Positions 7,847 through 16,499 of a DNA stretch of 64,000 nt are shown here, piece after piece; position 1 is the stretch's first letter, and each line of letters begins with the position of its first letter. Under the pieces are notes generated by a model that saw only the letters and a list, made by a program, of their open reading frames with translations, made no database searches and was not told the origin of the DNA. This DNA is from JANQJA01 sp965267485 (GTDB lineage: Bacteria > Pseudomonadota > Gammaproteobacteria > Pseudomonadales > Azotimanducaceae). The position numbers were made by a program, and so were the translations under genes. The stretch lies in contig OZ254080.1 of assembly GCA_965267485.1 (NCBI GenBank), positions 124,001 through 188,000 of the forward strand, read 5' to 3'.

Positions 7847-9064
7847 ATGGCGACAAGCGTGCTCGACTGGTGCTCCCGTCAGCTCTTCCAGCAAGTCCAC
7901 TCCCGTAACCTCGTCTACAACACCTGCTGGGAAGACCCGCGCTGCGACCGTGTTGCGATGGAGATCGAGGCGGATCACGAGATCCTGATGATCACGTCAG
8001 CGGGCTGCAACGCACTCGATTATGTGCTCGACGAGCCGTCCCACATCTATTGTGTCGACATGAATCCGCGCCAGAACGCGCTGCTCGAACTGAAGAAGGC
8101 CGCCATCCGCCGCCTCGACTACGAGACATTCTTCCGGATGTTCGGCGAGGGCCGCCTGCCCGAAGCGAGCAAGGTCTACTACGAACAGCTGCGCGCCGAT
8201 CTTCCACTTGAGGCACGCGCGTTCTGGGATCGCAAAATCCACTACTTCACGCGCGGACGCTCGTTCTATTTCAAGGGAACCACCGGCCTCTTCGCCAGGG
8301 TGGCGAATCTCTACATCAACTTTCGCAAGGCGCGTGGGGCTATCGAGAACGTGTTCCGCCTGCAGTCCGTCGAGGAACGCGAGCACGCGTACAACGGGTA
8401 CATCAAGCACCTGATCTGGACCGATCTCGTGCGTCGGATGATGGGCTACGACAGCACGCTGTCACTGCTGGGTGTGCCCAGGCCGCAGCGGCAGCAGATC
8501 GAGCAGACCTACCAGGGCGGCATTGTCCAGTTCGTCGAGGATTGCCTGAACGCGGTGTTTACCCGGATTCCGCCCCAGGACAACTACTTCTGGTGGCTAT
8601 ACCTTGTTGGCTATTACACCCGGGAGCGCTGTCCCGAGTATCTGCGGGAAGAAAACTTCGAGCGTCTGAAGGGGCTCGTCGACCGCATCTCGACGCACAC
8701 CACGAGCGTGCTCGACTTCCTCAAGGTGCACGAACGGCCAATCGATCGATTCGTTCTGCTTGACCACATGGACTGGCTCGCCACCTATGGCAAACCGATT
8801 CTTGAGGCGGAGTGGCAGGCGATCGCAGACCGCGCGTCACCGCAGGCGCGGATCCTCTGGCGCAGTGCGGCGACCGAGGTCGACTACGTCGATCCGATTG
8901 CGGTCCGGGTCGACGGCCAGGAAGCCCGGGTGGGCGATCTGCTCAGCTATCGCACTGAACTTGCCAGCCGCCTGCATCAGGTCGATCGCGTGCATACCTA
9001 TGGCAGCTTTTACATCGCTGACTGGCGTGCCAGGGAGTCGCTTCGCGACGCCGTCCCCGCGTGA
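7847..9064 (+). CDS. btaA: BtaA: S-adenosylmethionine:diacylglycerol 3-amino-3-carboxypropyltransferase (DUF3419)
   Basis: Enzyme of 405 residues for the first step of betaine-lipid (DGTS) synthesis: it moves the 3-amino-3-carboxypropyl group of SAM onto diacylglycerol. Family features seen are the N-terminal VYNTCWEDPRCD, the SAM-site strand ILMITSAGCNALDYVL, the acidic strand end IYCVDMNPRQ, and FYFKGTTGLFA. ATG at 7847 is chosen because AAGAGG lies eight bases upstream; an extension to 7763 has no such site. The stop overlaps the GTG of btaB (GTGA), the standard btaA-btaB pair. DGTS normally replaces phospholipids when phosphate is scarce; no clear Pho box was seen upstream. Confidence 0.9.
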   Translation: MATSVLDWCSRQLFQQVHSRNLVYNTCWEDPRCDRVAMEIEADHEILMITSAGCNALDYVLDEPSHIYCVDMNPRQNALLELKKAAIRRLDYETFFRMFGEGRLPEASKVYYEQLRADLPLEARAFWDRKIHYFTRGRSFYFKGTTGLFARVANLYINFRKARGAIENVFRLQSVEEREHAYNGYIKHLIWTDLVRRMMGYDSTLSLLGVPRPQRQQIEQTYQGGIVQFVEDCLNAVFTRIPPQDNYFWWLYLVGYYTRERCPEYLREENFERLKGLVDRISTHTTSVLDFLKVHERPIDRFVLLDHMDWLATYGKPILEAEWQAIADRASPQARILWRSAATEVDYVDPIAVRVDGQEARVGDLLSYRTELASRLHQVDRVHTYGSFYIADWRARESLRDAVPA

Positions 9065-9783
9065 ATATCACCCGCGACTTCCGGATCCTGAAGCAGCTGC
9101 TCGCGGGTTCGGGGGGAGGCGACCACGCCGAGCGCCTGGAGCGCTTCTATGCCGAACAGGCGGAGGACTATGACGCGTTCCGCGAGCGGCTCCTGCCGGG
9201 CCGGCGTGAACTGCTTGGCGCACTGCCGCTTGAGCCGGGCGCGCTCATCGTGGATATGGGTGGCGGCACCGGCGCCAATCTCGAGTTTCTGCCTGCTGCT
9301 GCCCACGAGCAGATCGCACGATGGTCGATTGTTGACCTCTCACCGTCGCTGCTGAACATTGCGCGGCGGCGAGCGCAGGACCATGGCTGGCAGCACGTCG
9401 AACTCCATGAAGCCGACGCCACGACGTTCGACCCGGGTCGTCTCGTCGATGTCGTCCTCTTCTCGTATTCCCTGACCATGATTCCTGACTGGATGGGCGC
9501 GCTGGAACAGGCGCACCGCATCCTGAAACCCGGCGGCCATGTCGCGCTCGTCGACTTCACGGTGTCGCGCAAGTATCCGCCGGATGGCCTGCATCAGTAC
9601 GGCGCGTTTGCCCGCCACTTCTGGCCCCTGTGGTTCAGCTGGGACAACGTGTTCCTGAATGCGGATCACTTGCCCTGGCTCTTGCGCACGTTTACGCGCG
9701 TCAGGCTCGTCGAGGCCACGACCCGGCTGCCCTACGTGCCGGGCTCCAAAGTACCGTACTACCAGTTTCTGGGGCGCAAATGA
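9061..9783 (+). CDS. btaB: BtaB: diacylglyceryl-homoserine N-methyltransferase
   Basis: Class I SAM methyltransferase of 240 residues, expected to methylate the homoserine amine three times to give DGTS. Motif I is VDMGGGTGANLEF (64-76), the acidic strand-2 end is VDLSPSLL, and the post-I region VLFSYSLTMIPDW and KPGGHVALVDF are typical of the BtaB group. GTG start at 9061 overlaps the btaA stop, and its own stop overlaps the next ATG (ATGA at 9780-9783), so all three genes are translationally coupled. The call rests strongly on the btaA neighbour. Confidence 0.88.
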   Translation: MNITRDFRILKQLLAGSGGGDHAERLERFYAEQAEDYDAFRERLLPGRRELLGALPLEPGALIVDMGGGTGANLEFLPAAAHEQIARWSIVDLSPSLLNIARRRAQDHGWQHVELHEADATTFDPGRLVDVVLFSYSLTMIPDWMGALEQAHRILKPGGHVALVDFTVSRKYPPDGLHQYGAFARHFWPLWFSWDNVFLNADHLPWLLRTFTRVRLVEATTRLPYVPGSKVPYYQFLGRK

Positions 9784-10553
9784 CGATGGACAGACCGGAT
9801 CATCTCGACGGCAATGTTGCCAGCTGGCAGAAACAGGCCGAGTGGTATGTTGAGCCCGCGGAGCGCGCCTGGCGCAGTGAAGAAGCGTACTGGGGTATAT
9901 TCGGGATTCCCGATGCGGGTGTGAAGATGCTCGATGCGGATCTGACCGGGCAGCGTTGCCTCGAGATTGGCTGTGGGGCGGGCTACGTTGCTGCCTGGAT
10001 GGCGCGGCGGGGTGGCTCGGTGGTTGGCATTGATCCGACGCCAAATCAGCTTGCCACGGCACGCCGACTGGCCGGCGAGCATGAACTCGAGATCGACTTC
10101 CGGGAAGGATTCGGCGAGTCGCTGCCGTTCGAAGACGAAAGCTTCGATTTCGCGATCTCGGAATACGGGGCGGCGCTGTGGGCCGACCCGTACCTTTGGA
10201 TACCAGAGGCGAGTCGCGTGCTGAAGCCCGGCGGGCGACTGCGGTTTCTGACGAACGCGGCTTTCGCGATCGTTTGCATGCCAGCGCTGGAATCCGACGG
10301 ACCAGTGCAGGAGCGTTTGCTCCGGCCGTACTTCGGGTTGTACAGGACCAGGTGGCCCGATGCGCCGGGCGAGACGGAGTTTCATCTGACGCATGGCGAC
10401 TGGATTGCATTGTTTGCGGCCAACGGGTTAGTGGTGGAGCGGCTCGTCGAACTGCAGGTGCCTGAGAACGCAGCGACCCGCTTTGATTGGGCAGACGCCG
10501 ACTGGGGCCGTCGCTGGCCGCTCGAGGAGGTCTGGATGCTGGTAAAACAATAA
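9780..10553 (+). CDS. Class I SAM-dependent methyltransferase
   Basis: Methyltransferase_11-type protein of 257 residues. Motif I is LEIGCGAGYVAAWMA (about 61-75), strand 2 ends VVGIDPTPNQL, then LPFEDESFDFAIS and VLKPGGRLRFL. The start ATG at 9780 overlaps the btaB stop, which makes it part of the betaine-lipid operon. Such two-part proteins with a Trp-rich N-terminal arm (EAYWGIFGIPDAG) are common in Actinobacteria and some Proteobacteria without known substrate. Whether it acts on the betaine lipid or on an unrelated substrate cannot be told. Confidence 0.85.
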   Translation: MTMDRPDHLDGNVASWQKQAEWYVEPAERAWRSEEAYWGIFGIPDAGVKMLDADLTGQRCLEIGCGAGYVAAWMARRGGSVVGIDPTPNQLATARRLAGEHELEIDFREGFGESLPFEDESFDFAISEYGAALWADPYLWIPEASRVLKPGGRLRFLTNAAFAIVCMPALESDGPVQERLLRPYFGLYRTRWPDAPGETEFHLTHGDWIALFAANGLVVERLVELQVPENAATRFDWADADWGRRWPLEEVWMLVKQ

Positions 10554-10569
10554 CGACAACGGAGGGGCG

Positions 10570-12180
10570 ATGGTGGAAGGATTGCCGACAATGAGCTACG
10601 TCGAGGCGGATACGTCCGCCGATGTGCTCGAAACGACCGTGGGCGGCGTGCTCCGCGATGCTGCAGCGAAGTGGCCGGATGTGACGGCACTGATCGAAGG
10701 CATCGAGGATGCGTCGGCGCGCCGTCGATGGACCTTCGCCGAACTGCTGGCCGACGCTGAACGCGTGGCGCGGGCCCTGGCAGCCGAGTTCGAACCGGGT
10801 GAGCGTGTGGCCGTGTGGGCACCCAACATTCCCGAGTGGGTGCTGCTGGAGTTCGGCGCGGCGCTCGCCGGTGTCGTGCTGGTGACGGTCAATCCGGCCT
10901 ACCAGAAGAAGGAACTCGATTACGTCCTGCGCCAGTCGAAGTCGGCAGGCATCTTCTATCTGCCGGCGTTTCGCGGAAACCCGATGGGGCAGATGGTTGA
11001 AGCGGTCGCGGCAGACCTGCCGGTACTTCGCAAGCGAGTCTCTTTCGCCGACTGGCAGGCGTTCGTGGACAGCGCTGACCCGTCGACGCCGCTGCCCGAT
11101 GTCATGCCCGACGACCCGGTGCAGATACAGTACACGTCAGGCACCACCGGCTTTCCCAAAGGTGCGTTCCTGCACCACCGGGGCATTACCAACAATGCGA
11201 GACTGTGCGGCGAGCGCCTCGGCGTATCCGTTGGGGATGTCTACGTCAATCCGATGCCGCTCTTTCACACCGGTGGATGCGTCCTCGCGGTGCTGGCGCC
11301 GGTGCAGCTGGGGGCGACACTCTGCTGCATGGTGCAGTTCGAACCGGGGCTGATGCTGCAGCTGCTCGATGAAGAGAAGGGTACGCATATGCTCGGTGTA
11401 CCGACGATGCTGATTGCCGCCATGGAACATCCCGAGATGCCGTCGAGGGATCTCTCGACCATTCGGGTCGTCTGCTCCGGGGGCTCGACCGTGCCGGCCG
11501 AACTCGTGCGGCGCATTGAGTCGACGCTGGGCGTGCAGTTCTCGATCGTCTACGGGCAGACAGAAACCTCGCCCGCTATCACGCTCATGAAGCTGGATGA
11601 CAGCGATGCCGACAAGGCCAACACGCTTGGGCCGGCGCTCCCGCAAACTGAAATCAAGGTTGTCGACCCCGAGTCGGGCGAAGTCGTCCCGGTGGGCGGT
11701 CGCGGCGAGCTCTGCACACGGGGTTATCTCGTGATGCACGGCTATTTCGAGATGCCGGACAAGACGGCGGAGACCATCGATGCCGAGGGCTGGCTGCATA
11801 CAGGCGACCTGGTCACCATGGACGAGCGTGGCTACACAACGATTATCGGCCGACTGAAAGACATGATCATTCGCGGCGGCGAGAACATCTATCCGCGCGA
11901 ACTCGAGGAGCTGCTGTTCGCGCATCCTGCCGTCGGCGATGTCGCCGTCGTGGGTCTGCCGGATCCAAAGTGGGGCGAGATCGTCGGAGCGTTCATTCGT
12001 GATGCCGACCCTGACAATCCGGCCACCGACGACGAGTTGAAGGCCTATCTGCGAGAGAATCTGGCGCCGACCAAAACGCCATCGAAGTGGTATCGCGTTA
12101 ATGAGTTTCCGCTAACCGGCTCCGGCAAGGTGCAGAAGTTCGCAATTCGTGAAGCCTGGGAGGCCGGCAAGTACGAATGA
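10570..12180 (+). CDS. Acyl-CoA synthetase (AMP-binding, FadD-like)
   Basis: ANL-superfamily ligase of 536 residues that activates a carboxylic acid to its CoA thioester through an acyl-adenylate. Motifs: P-loop YTSGTTGFPKG (about 188-198), YGQTETSP near 327, EGWLHTGDL near 404, the hinge GRLKDMIIRGGENIYP and the catalytic C-terminal Lys in TGSGKVQK. Medium- or long-chain fatty acid is the likely substrate. A strong ribosome site (ACGGAGGGG) precedes ATG 10570. It follows the methyltransferase by 16 bases and its stop overlaps the next gene's start, so it belongs to the bta operon. Confidence 0.93.
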   Translation: MVEGLPTMSYVEADTSADVLETTVGGVLRDAAAKWPDVTALIEGIEDASARRRWTFAELLADAERVARALAAEFEPGERVAVWAPNIPEWVLLEFGAALAGVVLVTVNPAYQKKELDYVLRQSKSAGIFYLPAFRGNPMGQMVEAVAADLPVLRKRVSFADWQAFVDSADPSTPLPDVMPDDPVQIQYTSGTTGFPKGAFLHHRGITNNARLCGERLGVSVGDVYVNPMPLFHTGGCVLAVLAPVQLGATLCCMVQFEPGLMLQLLDEEKGTHMLGVPTMLIAAMEHPEMPSRDLSTIRVVCSGGSTVPAELVRRIESTLGVQFSIVYGQTETSPAITLMKLDDSDADKANTLGPALPQTEIKVVDPESGEVVPVGGRGELCTRGYLVMHGYFEMPDKTAETIDAEGWLHTGDLVTMDERGYTTIIGRLKDMIIRGGENIYPRELEELLFAHPAVGDVAVVGLPDPKWGEIVGAFIRDADPDNPATDDELKAYLRENLAPTKTPSKWYRVNEFPLTGSGKVQKFAIREAWEAGKYE

Positions 12181-15056
12181 AGCGGGTTCTATCAGCTTGC
12201 CTGCTGTGGTTGCTGGCATTTCTTGCGGCGGCGGACGTCGTGCGCAATGCCGCACCACCGGTGGCACGCTTTGCGCCTGATCTGGACGTCTATCCGCAGA
12301 ACTTCAGCATCGCGGTCGACGACGACAACCAGGTATACGTCGGCAATACGGATGGTGTGCTCGTGTTCGACGGTGAGTACTGGCATCTCGTGGAGTTGCC
12401 GAATGGCGACATCGTTCGCTGGCTGCAAAGCGACGGCAAGGGCCGGGTGTACGTTGGCGGCTACGATGCGTTTGGCTACATCGAACCCAACGCGACGGGT
12501 GAGTTCGACTACACCGAGCTGTCGGGCCTCTTTGAAGCCGAACTCGGCGATGATCTCTTTGCGGATATCTGGCAGATCGTCGTACACGACGATGCCGTCT
12601 ACTTTCTTGCGCTCAGACACGTGTTCCGCTTCGAGCCCGATACCGGCGCGACCGGGTACTGGTACCACGAAGGCAGCATCGGCCCGGGTGTCAGTTTTCG
12701 CAATCGCGTCTATGTTCAGTTCCGCGGTGAGGGGCTCAAGTACTACGACGCCGGCGAGTGGCACAGCGTTCCTGGCCAGCCTGATTTGTCCCGCACGCTG
12801 CTGGCATCCATTGTTTCGTTGCGACCGGACGACGCGCTCATCATCAGCTCCGATGGCCCGTGGTACCGCTTTGATGGCGAACGCTTTGCGGTTGTGCCCA
12901 ATGCCGACAAGATTCCGCTCAAGGCATCGGTCACGCGAGCGATCGCGCTCGACGAGCGCACCGTGGCGCTTGCAACCCAACTCGGGCGGGTTGTGATCTT
13001 CGATCTGAACCGTGGCACCAGTGAAGTCATCCCCGCCTCTACCGGTTTTCTGGCGGCGCTTGCCAAGTCGCGACAGGGTGATCTTGTTGGCGTCGATGAC
13101 CTCGGCTTCTTTGCCCTGCCATGGCCCGCCGAGTGGCGGAAGATCGGCACCGAATCCGGGCTCGCCGGGGGTATTCACCGCGTGCTCAGCGTGGCGGGTG
13201 ACACGTACGTCATGAGCAGCAGTGGCGCATTTCGCAAGCGGCCGGGCGCACCGTTCGAGCGGCTGGGGTGGACCGATTACGAGGCGTGGGACCTGCTGCC
13301 TCTGGAAGGCGGCGACTACCTGTTCGCCGACAGCTACGAGATCAAGCAGATCCATCCGGATGGCGCTGTGGATGTCATCGACAAGAGCACGACCGCCCGC
13401 GTGTTCCTGCGTTCGCGGTTCCAGCGCAATCGCGTTTATGTGGGTACCGAGTTCGGCCTGCAGATTCTGGAACGCGAGGGTGGCCGCTGGCGTTCGGTGC
13501 TGCATGCTGACGACATGGACAACCTTCGGATTACCGAACTGATCGAGGTGGCGCCGGATGAACTCTGGGTCGGCTCGGAGCGGGGTGGAATCCGCAAATT
13601 GACCGTGCGCAATGTGCCTGACTGGCAAGTGGACGACGAACTGATGACTGGCGCCTCCGGTATCGAATACGGCCAGATGGGTGAGGGTGCGTATCTGTTC
13701 GAGGACAGTCGTGGCATGGTGGCATCGACCGCCGCGGGCTTCTTTCGATGGAACGGCGAGCGCTTCGAGCGTGACTCGCTCGAGGGGCTCGAACGCCATC
13801 GTTTGCCGAATCGCCCATTCAAGCTGCTGCTTGATGATGGTGTGCGATGGGCCTGGGACTATGGCCGTGTATACCGGTTCGACGGCGGCTGGGTGGAGCA
13901 GGACATCAGTGCGCTGAAGAGCGGCGCCGTTTATGTGCTCGAGCATCTTGATCACTGCGTGGTCGTCGGCACGCTGGGTACACTGCTGCTCCACGAGCCC
14001 CAGCCGGTCTCACTGTCACGCCGCATGCCGGACGTGCGCGTCACGGCGGCCAGTCTGCTGGCTGCCAACGGAGAGTCGACGCCGCTCCCCCTGGATGACC
14101 TTCGATTCTCCAGCGCCGCCGGCCGCCTGATTCTGCGGTATGCGCTGGCTGAACTGGCGAACCCCGATGCCGTGCTCTATCGCACGCGCCTGCTGCCAAC
14201 GGAATCCCGGTTCTCTCCCTGGACCGAAGACAGCCAGCAGGCATTCGTTCAGCTGTCGCCGGGTAGCTACCAGCTCGAGATCGAGGCGATTGGCGGTGAC
14301 CGGCAGGTCTCGCGTACGGTCGTACCCATTGTCGTAATGCCCCGGTGGTTCGAAACGCTGGCCGCCCGGGTCGCGGCGGCCGTTGCCCTGCTTGCCGTGA
14401 TCCTCGTGCTGACGAGTTGGTACAGCCGCAGACGCTCTCGAATGCTGGAACAGGAGCGCGACCGCCTGGAGCAGATCGTGACCGAACGCACGCGCGCACT
14501 TCAGTCGGCGAACCAGCAGCTCGAGCGCATGGCCCACCTTGATGGATTGACCCAGATACCGAACCGGCGCCGGCTCGACGACTACCTCGAGGACGTCAGA
14601 CAGCAATGCATTGATCGCGGCAGGATCATGGCGGTCGCGCTGATTGATGTAGACCACTTCAAACGCTACAACGATTCGTTTGGACACCAGGCGGGCGACG
14701 CGCTTCTGATCGAGCTTGCGAAGCTCCTGAGTCGCAATCTGCGCCGCGCCGAGGATCTCGTGGCACGTTATGGCGGTGAGGAGTTTCTCGTCGTGCTGCC
14801 CGGTGCGGGTGAGTACACGGGCCGGCGGGTGATTGAATCGATGCGTCGGGCCGTCGAGGAAAGTGATCTGGGCGTCACGATTTCGGCCGGTGTACATGCG
14901 GCGACACCCGACGAGGACATGCAGGTCGAGCAGATGATCGCGGCGGCTGATGCCGCTATGTACAAGGCGAAGAAGGCAGGGCGTAACCGTGTCGTCAGCA
15001 GCGTCGACGCCGATGCTGAGGCCAGCGGTCTGGCGACCGACGGCGCGACGACGTGA
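12177..15056 (+). CDS. Diguanylate cyclase with periplasmic beta-propeller sensor domain
   Basis: Sensor enzyme of 959 residues. A signal peptide (MKRVLSACLLWLLAFLAAAD) is followed by a long periplasmic region with repeated strand motifs typical of two-component-regulator propellers (for example VYVGNTDGVLVFDG, VYVGTEFGLQILERE, LWVGSERGGIRKL), a Y_Y_Y-like Ig domain around residues 630-715, one membrane helix near 720-742, a short coiled coil, and a GGDEF domain with LTQIPNRRRL, LIDVDHFKRYND and ARYGGEEF. The inhibitory I-site RxxD is present (RAED). The start overlaps the ligase stop in ATGA, tying c-di-GMP signalling to lipid metabolism. The sensed ligand is unknown. Confidence 0.92.
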   Translation: MKRVLSACLLWLLAFLAAADVVRNAAPPVARFAPDLDVYPQNFSIAVDDDNQVYVGNTDGVLVFDGEYWHLVELPNGDIVRWLQSDGKGRVYVGGYDAFGYIEPNATGEFDYTELSGLFEAELGDDLFADIWQIVVHDDAVYFLALRHVFRFEPDTGATGYWYHEGSIGPGVSFRNRVYVQFRGEGLKYYDAGEWHSVPGQPDLSRTLLASIVSLRPDDALIISSDGPWYRFDGERFAVVPNADKIPLKASVTRAIALDERTVALATQLGRVVIFDLNRGTSEVIPASTGFLAALAKSRQGDLVGVDDLGFFALPWPAEWRKIGTESGLAGGIHRVLSVAGDTYVMSSSGAFRKRPGAPFERLGWTDYEAWDLLPLEGGDYLFADSYEIKQIHPDGAVDVIDKSTTARVFLRSRFQRNRVYVGTEFGLQILEREGGRWRSVLHADDMDNLRITELIEVAPDELWVGSERGGIRKLTVRNVPDWQVDDELMTGASGIEYGQMGEGAYLFEDSRGMVASTAAGFFRWNGERFERDSLEGLERHRLPNRPFKLLLDDGVRWAWDYGRVYRFDGGWVEQDISALKSGAVYVLEHLDHCVVVGTLGTLLLHEPQPVSLSRRMPDVRVTAASLLAANGESTPLPLDDLRFSSAAGRLILRYALAELANPDAVLYRTRLLPTESRFSPWTEDSQQAFVQLSPGSYQLEIEAIGGDRQVSRTVVPIVVMPRWFETLAARVAAAVALLAVILVLTSWYSRRRSRMLEQERDRLEQIVTERTRALQSANQQLERMAHLDGLTQIPNRRRLDDYLEDVRQQCIDRGRIMAVALIDVDHFKRYNDSFGHQAGDALLIELAKLLSRNLRRAEDLVARYGGEEFLVVLPGAGEYTGRRVIESMRRAVEESDLGVTISAGVHAATPDEDMQVEQMIAAADAAMYKAKKAGRNRVVSSVDADAEASGLATDGATT

Positions 15057-15089
15057 TACGCTGAAGACTACACTTTGAGGGAGAGTGTC

Positions 15090-15500
15090 ATGAAGAATAT
15101 CCGGATTATCCTGGCCACGCTGGCAGCGATGCTGCTGCCTGTTGCGGCGATGGCGCACCATGCCTTCGGCGCCGAGTTCGACCCGAACCGGCCGCTCGTG
15201 CTGCGCGGCCCCGTCACGAAAGTCGAATGGGTCAATCCGCACGCCTGGATTCACGTCGAGCACACCAACGAGCAGGGTGAGAAAGAGCAGTGGATGGTCG
15301 AGGGCGGTACGCCCAATACACTGCTGCGCCGCGGGCTGAACCGGAACTCGCTGAAGCCCGGCACCGAGATTGTGGTTGACGGCTATCAGGCAAAGGATCG
15401 GTCGAATCGCGCCAATGGCCGTGACATCACGTTTACCGACGGTCGCAAGATCTTCATGGGTTCCAGCGGAACGGGCGCCCCTTACGACGGCCAACGCTGA
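15090..15500 (+). CDS. DUF6152 family periplasmic protein
   Basis: Secreted protein of 136 residues: signal peptide ending at AMAHHAF, then a small beta-barrel (OB-like) with HHAFGAEFDPNRP, VTKVEWVNPHAWIHVE, WMVEGGTPNTLLRRG, VVDGYQAKDRSNRANGRD and FMGSSGTGAP. All of these are hallmarks of DUF6152, whose function is unknown. The conserved HH and NPHAW-IH histidines suggest a metal or haem-related role, which is inference. ATG 15090 follows GAGGGAGA; a TTG at 15075 is less likely. Its stop overlaps the start of the next lipoprotein (TGATG). Confidence 0.88.
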   Translation: MKNIRIILATLAAMLLPVAAMAHHAFGAEFDPNRPLVLRGPVTKVEWVNPHAWIHVEHTNEQGEKEQWMVEGGTPNTLLRRGLNRNSLKPGTEIVVDGYQAKDRSNRANGRDITFTDGRKIFMGSSGTGAPYDGQR

Positions 15501-15967
15501 TGCGCCGCCTGCTCTGCGTCATCGTGCTTGCCGCTGTCATGGCCGGTTGCGCAGACTCTGCACCGCAGACTGAAGCGCCGGTTGAGGCGACGCTCACCAC
15601 GCAACAACTCATGGCCCATGTGCTGGAGCCGGCGGCGGACCGCATCTGGGATTCCGCAGGTTTCATCATGACCGAAGCCGGTGAAGAGAGTCTCGCCCCG
15701 ACGACTGAAGAAGGCTGGCTCGACGTCCAACACGGTGCTGCCGTCGTGACGGAGAGCGGAAATCTGCTCATGGTGGCCGGCCGTTCAGAAGGGCGGGAAG
15801 AATGGATTGCGATCTCACGCGGCCTGATCGACGTCGGCCAGCAGGCCATGGCTGCGGCGGAGGCGCAAGACGCCGACGCGCTGTTCGAGGCGGGCTCGGC
15901 ACTTTACGGCGTGTGCCTTGCGTGCCATCAGGTCTACTGGGCCGACGGTGGCCGCTTCACGGATTAG
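15500..15967 (+). CDS. Lipoprotein with C-terminal cytochrome-c-type CxxCH motif
   Basis: Protein of 155 residues. A lipobox (LAAVMAGC) marks it as an outer-membrane or periplasmic lipoprotein. The mature part looks helical and ends in a single haem-binding motif CLACH followed by QVYW, arranged like cytochrome c' where the CxxCH lies near the C terminus of a four-helix bundle. It is coupled to the DUF6152 gene (TGATG) and convergent with, and slightly overlapping, the minus-strand HupE cluster. Likely an electron carrier or gas/redox sensor; function unproven. Confidence 0.78.
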   Translation: MRRLLCVIVLAAVMAGCADSAPQTEAPVEATLTTQQLMAHVLEPAADRIWDSAGFIMTEAGEESLAPTTEEGWLDVQHGAAVVTESGNLLMVAGRSEGREEWIAISRGLIDVGQQAMAAAEAQDADALFEAGSALYGVCLACHQVYWADGGRFTD

Positions 15968-16499
15968 CGCCGGCGGGCCTGGTGTCGACGAAGCCGTCAC
16001 GGAACAGATGTGATTGCGAGTAGAAGCCGGCGACGGTGAGTTCGATCTCGACGGTCTCGAGCGAACGATTCTCGAAGAACCAGCCGTGCTTGCCCGCGTA
16101 AGGAAGCACGGCCGTACCGGCCGCATCGGTGCCTTCACCCTTGCGCCAGGTCTCGGCGAATCCGGCCGGTCCATCCGCCGGCTCGCCATGAAACTCGAAG
16201 ACCACGGGCCGGGTTGCCCTCCAGCGATACGTCAGGCTGCCGCCTTCCATCACACTGAATTTGATCTCGAGTGACTCCCAGGGCTTCAGCTCGAAAGACC
16301 TGTGCTCGACCACGAGATCTCCATCGACCGTTCTCACAACGTCGGCGGGCGGTTCTCTCAGCGCCAGCAGGCCCAGTGCGCTGCCGGTTCCAAGCGGGTC
16401 AATGCCGTATTCTGCCGGCAGGATGAAGGCCATGAGCATCACCGCCGCGAGCCCGGCGCTCAGCGCGATTGACTGGAGAACCCGGCGGCGCGGCGTCAT
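15957..16499 (-). CDS. Membrane-anchored periplasmic protein of HupE clusters (transmembrane anchor protein)
   Basis: Protein of 180 residues with a short basic cytoplasmic N terminus, one hydrophobic membrane helix (about residues 8-27), the conserved LPAEYGIDPLGTG turn just outside it, and a periplasmic beta domain (residues 60-180) containing FELKPWESLEIKFSVMEGG and a late GKHGWFFENRS segment. This family regularly accompanies HupE/UreJ genes and has no known biochemical function. The start at 16499 is supported by an ATGA overlap with the stop of the HupE gene; a longer frame to 16556 would overlap it deeply. Confidence 0.78.
   Translation of the reverse strand: MTPRRRVLQSIALSAGLAAVMLMAFILPAEYGIDPLGTGSALGLLALREPPADVVRTVDGDLVVEHRSFELKPWESLEIKFSVMEGGSLTYRWRATRPVVFEFHGEPADGPAGFAETWRKGEGTDAAGTAVLPYAGKHGWFFENRSLETVEIELTVAGFYSQSHLFRDGFVDTRPAGANP

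Noticed and set aside
9340..10410. Open minus-strand frame of 356 codons across btaB and the next methyltransferase
   Set aside because: Composition is Arg/Ser/Pro-rich shadow sequence; the plus-strand genes carry clear SAM motifs.
12192..13994. Open minus-strand frame of 600 codons opposite the propeller GGDEF gene
   Set aside because: The plus strand encodes a complete, motif-bearing protein; the reverse frame has no domain and is the usual high-GC shadow.
14016..15494. Open minus-strand frame of 492 codons opposite the GGDEF domain and the DUF6152 gene
   Set aside because: Crosses two well-supported genes and has no recognisable motifs.
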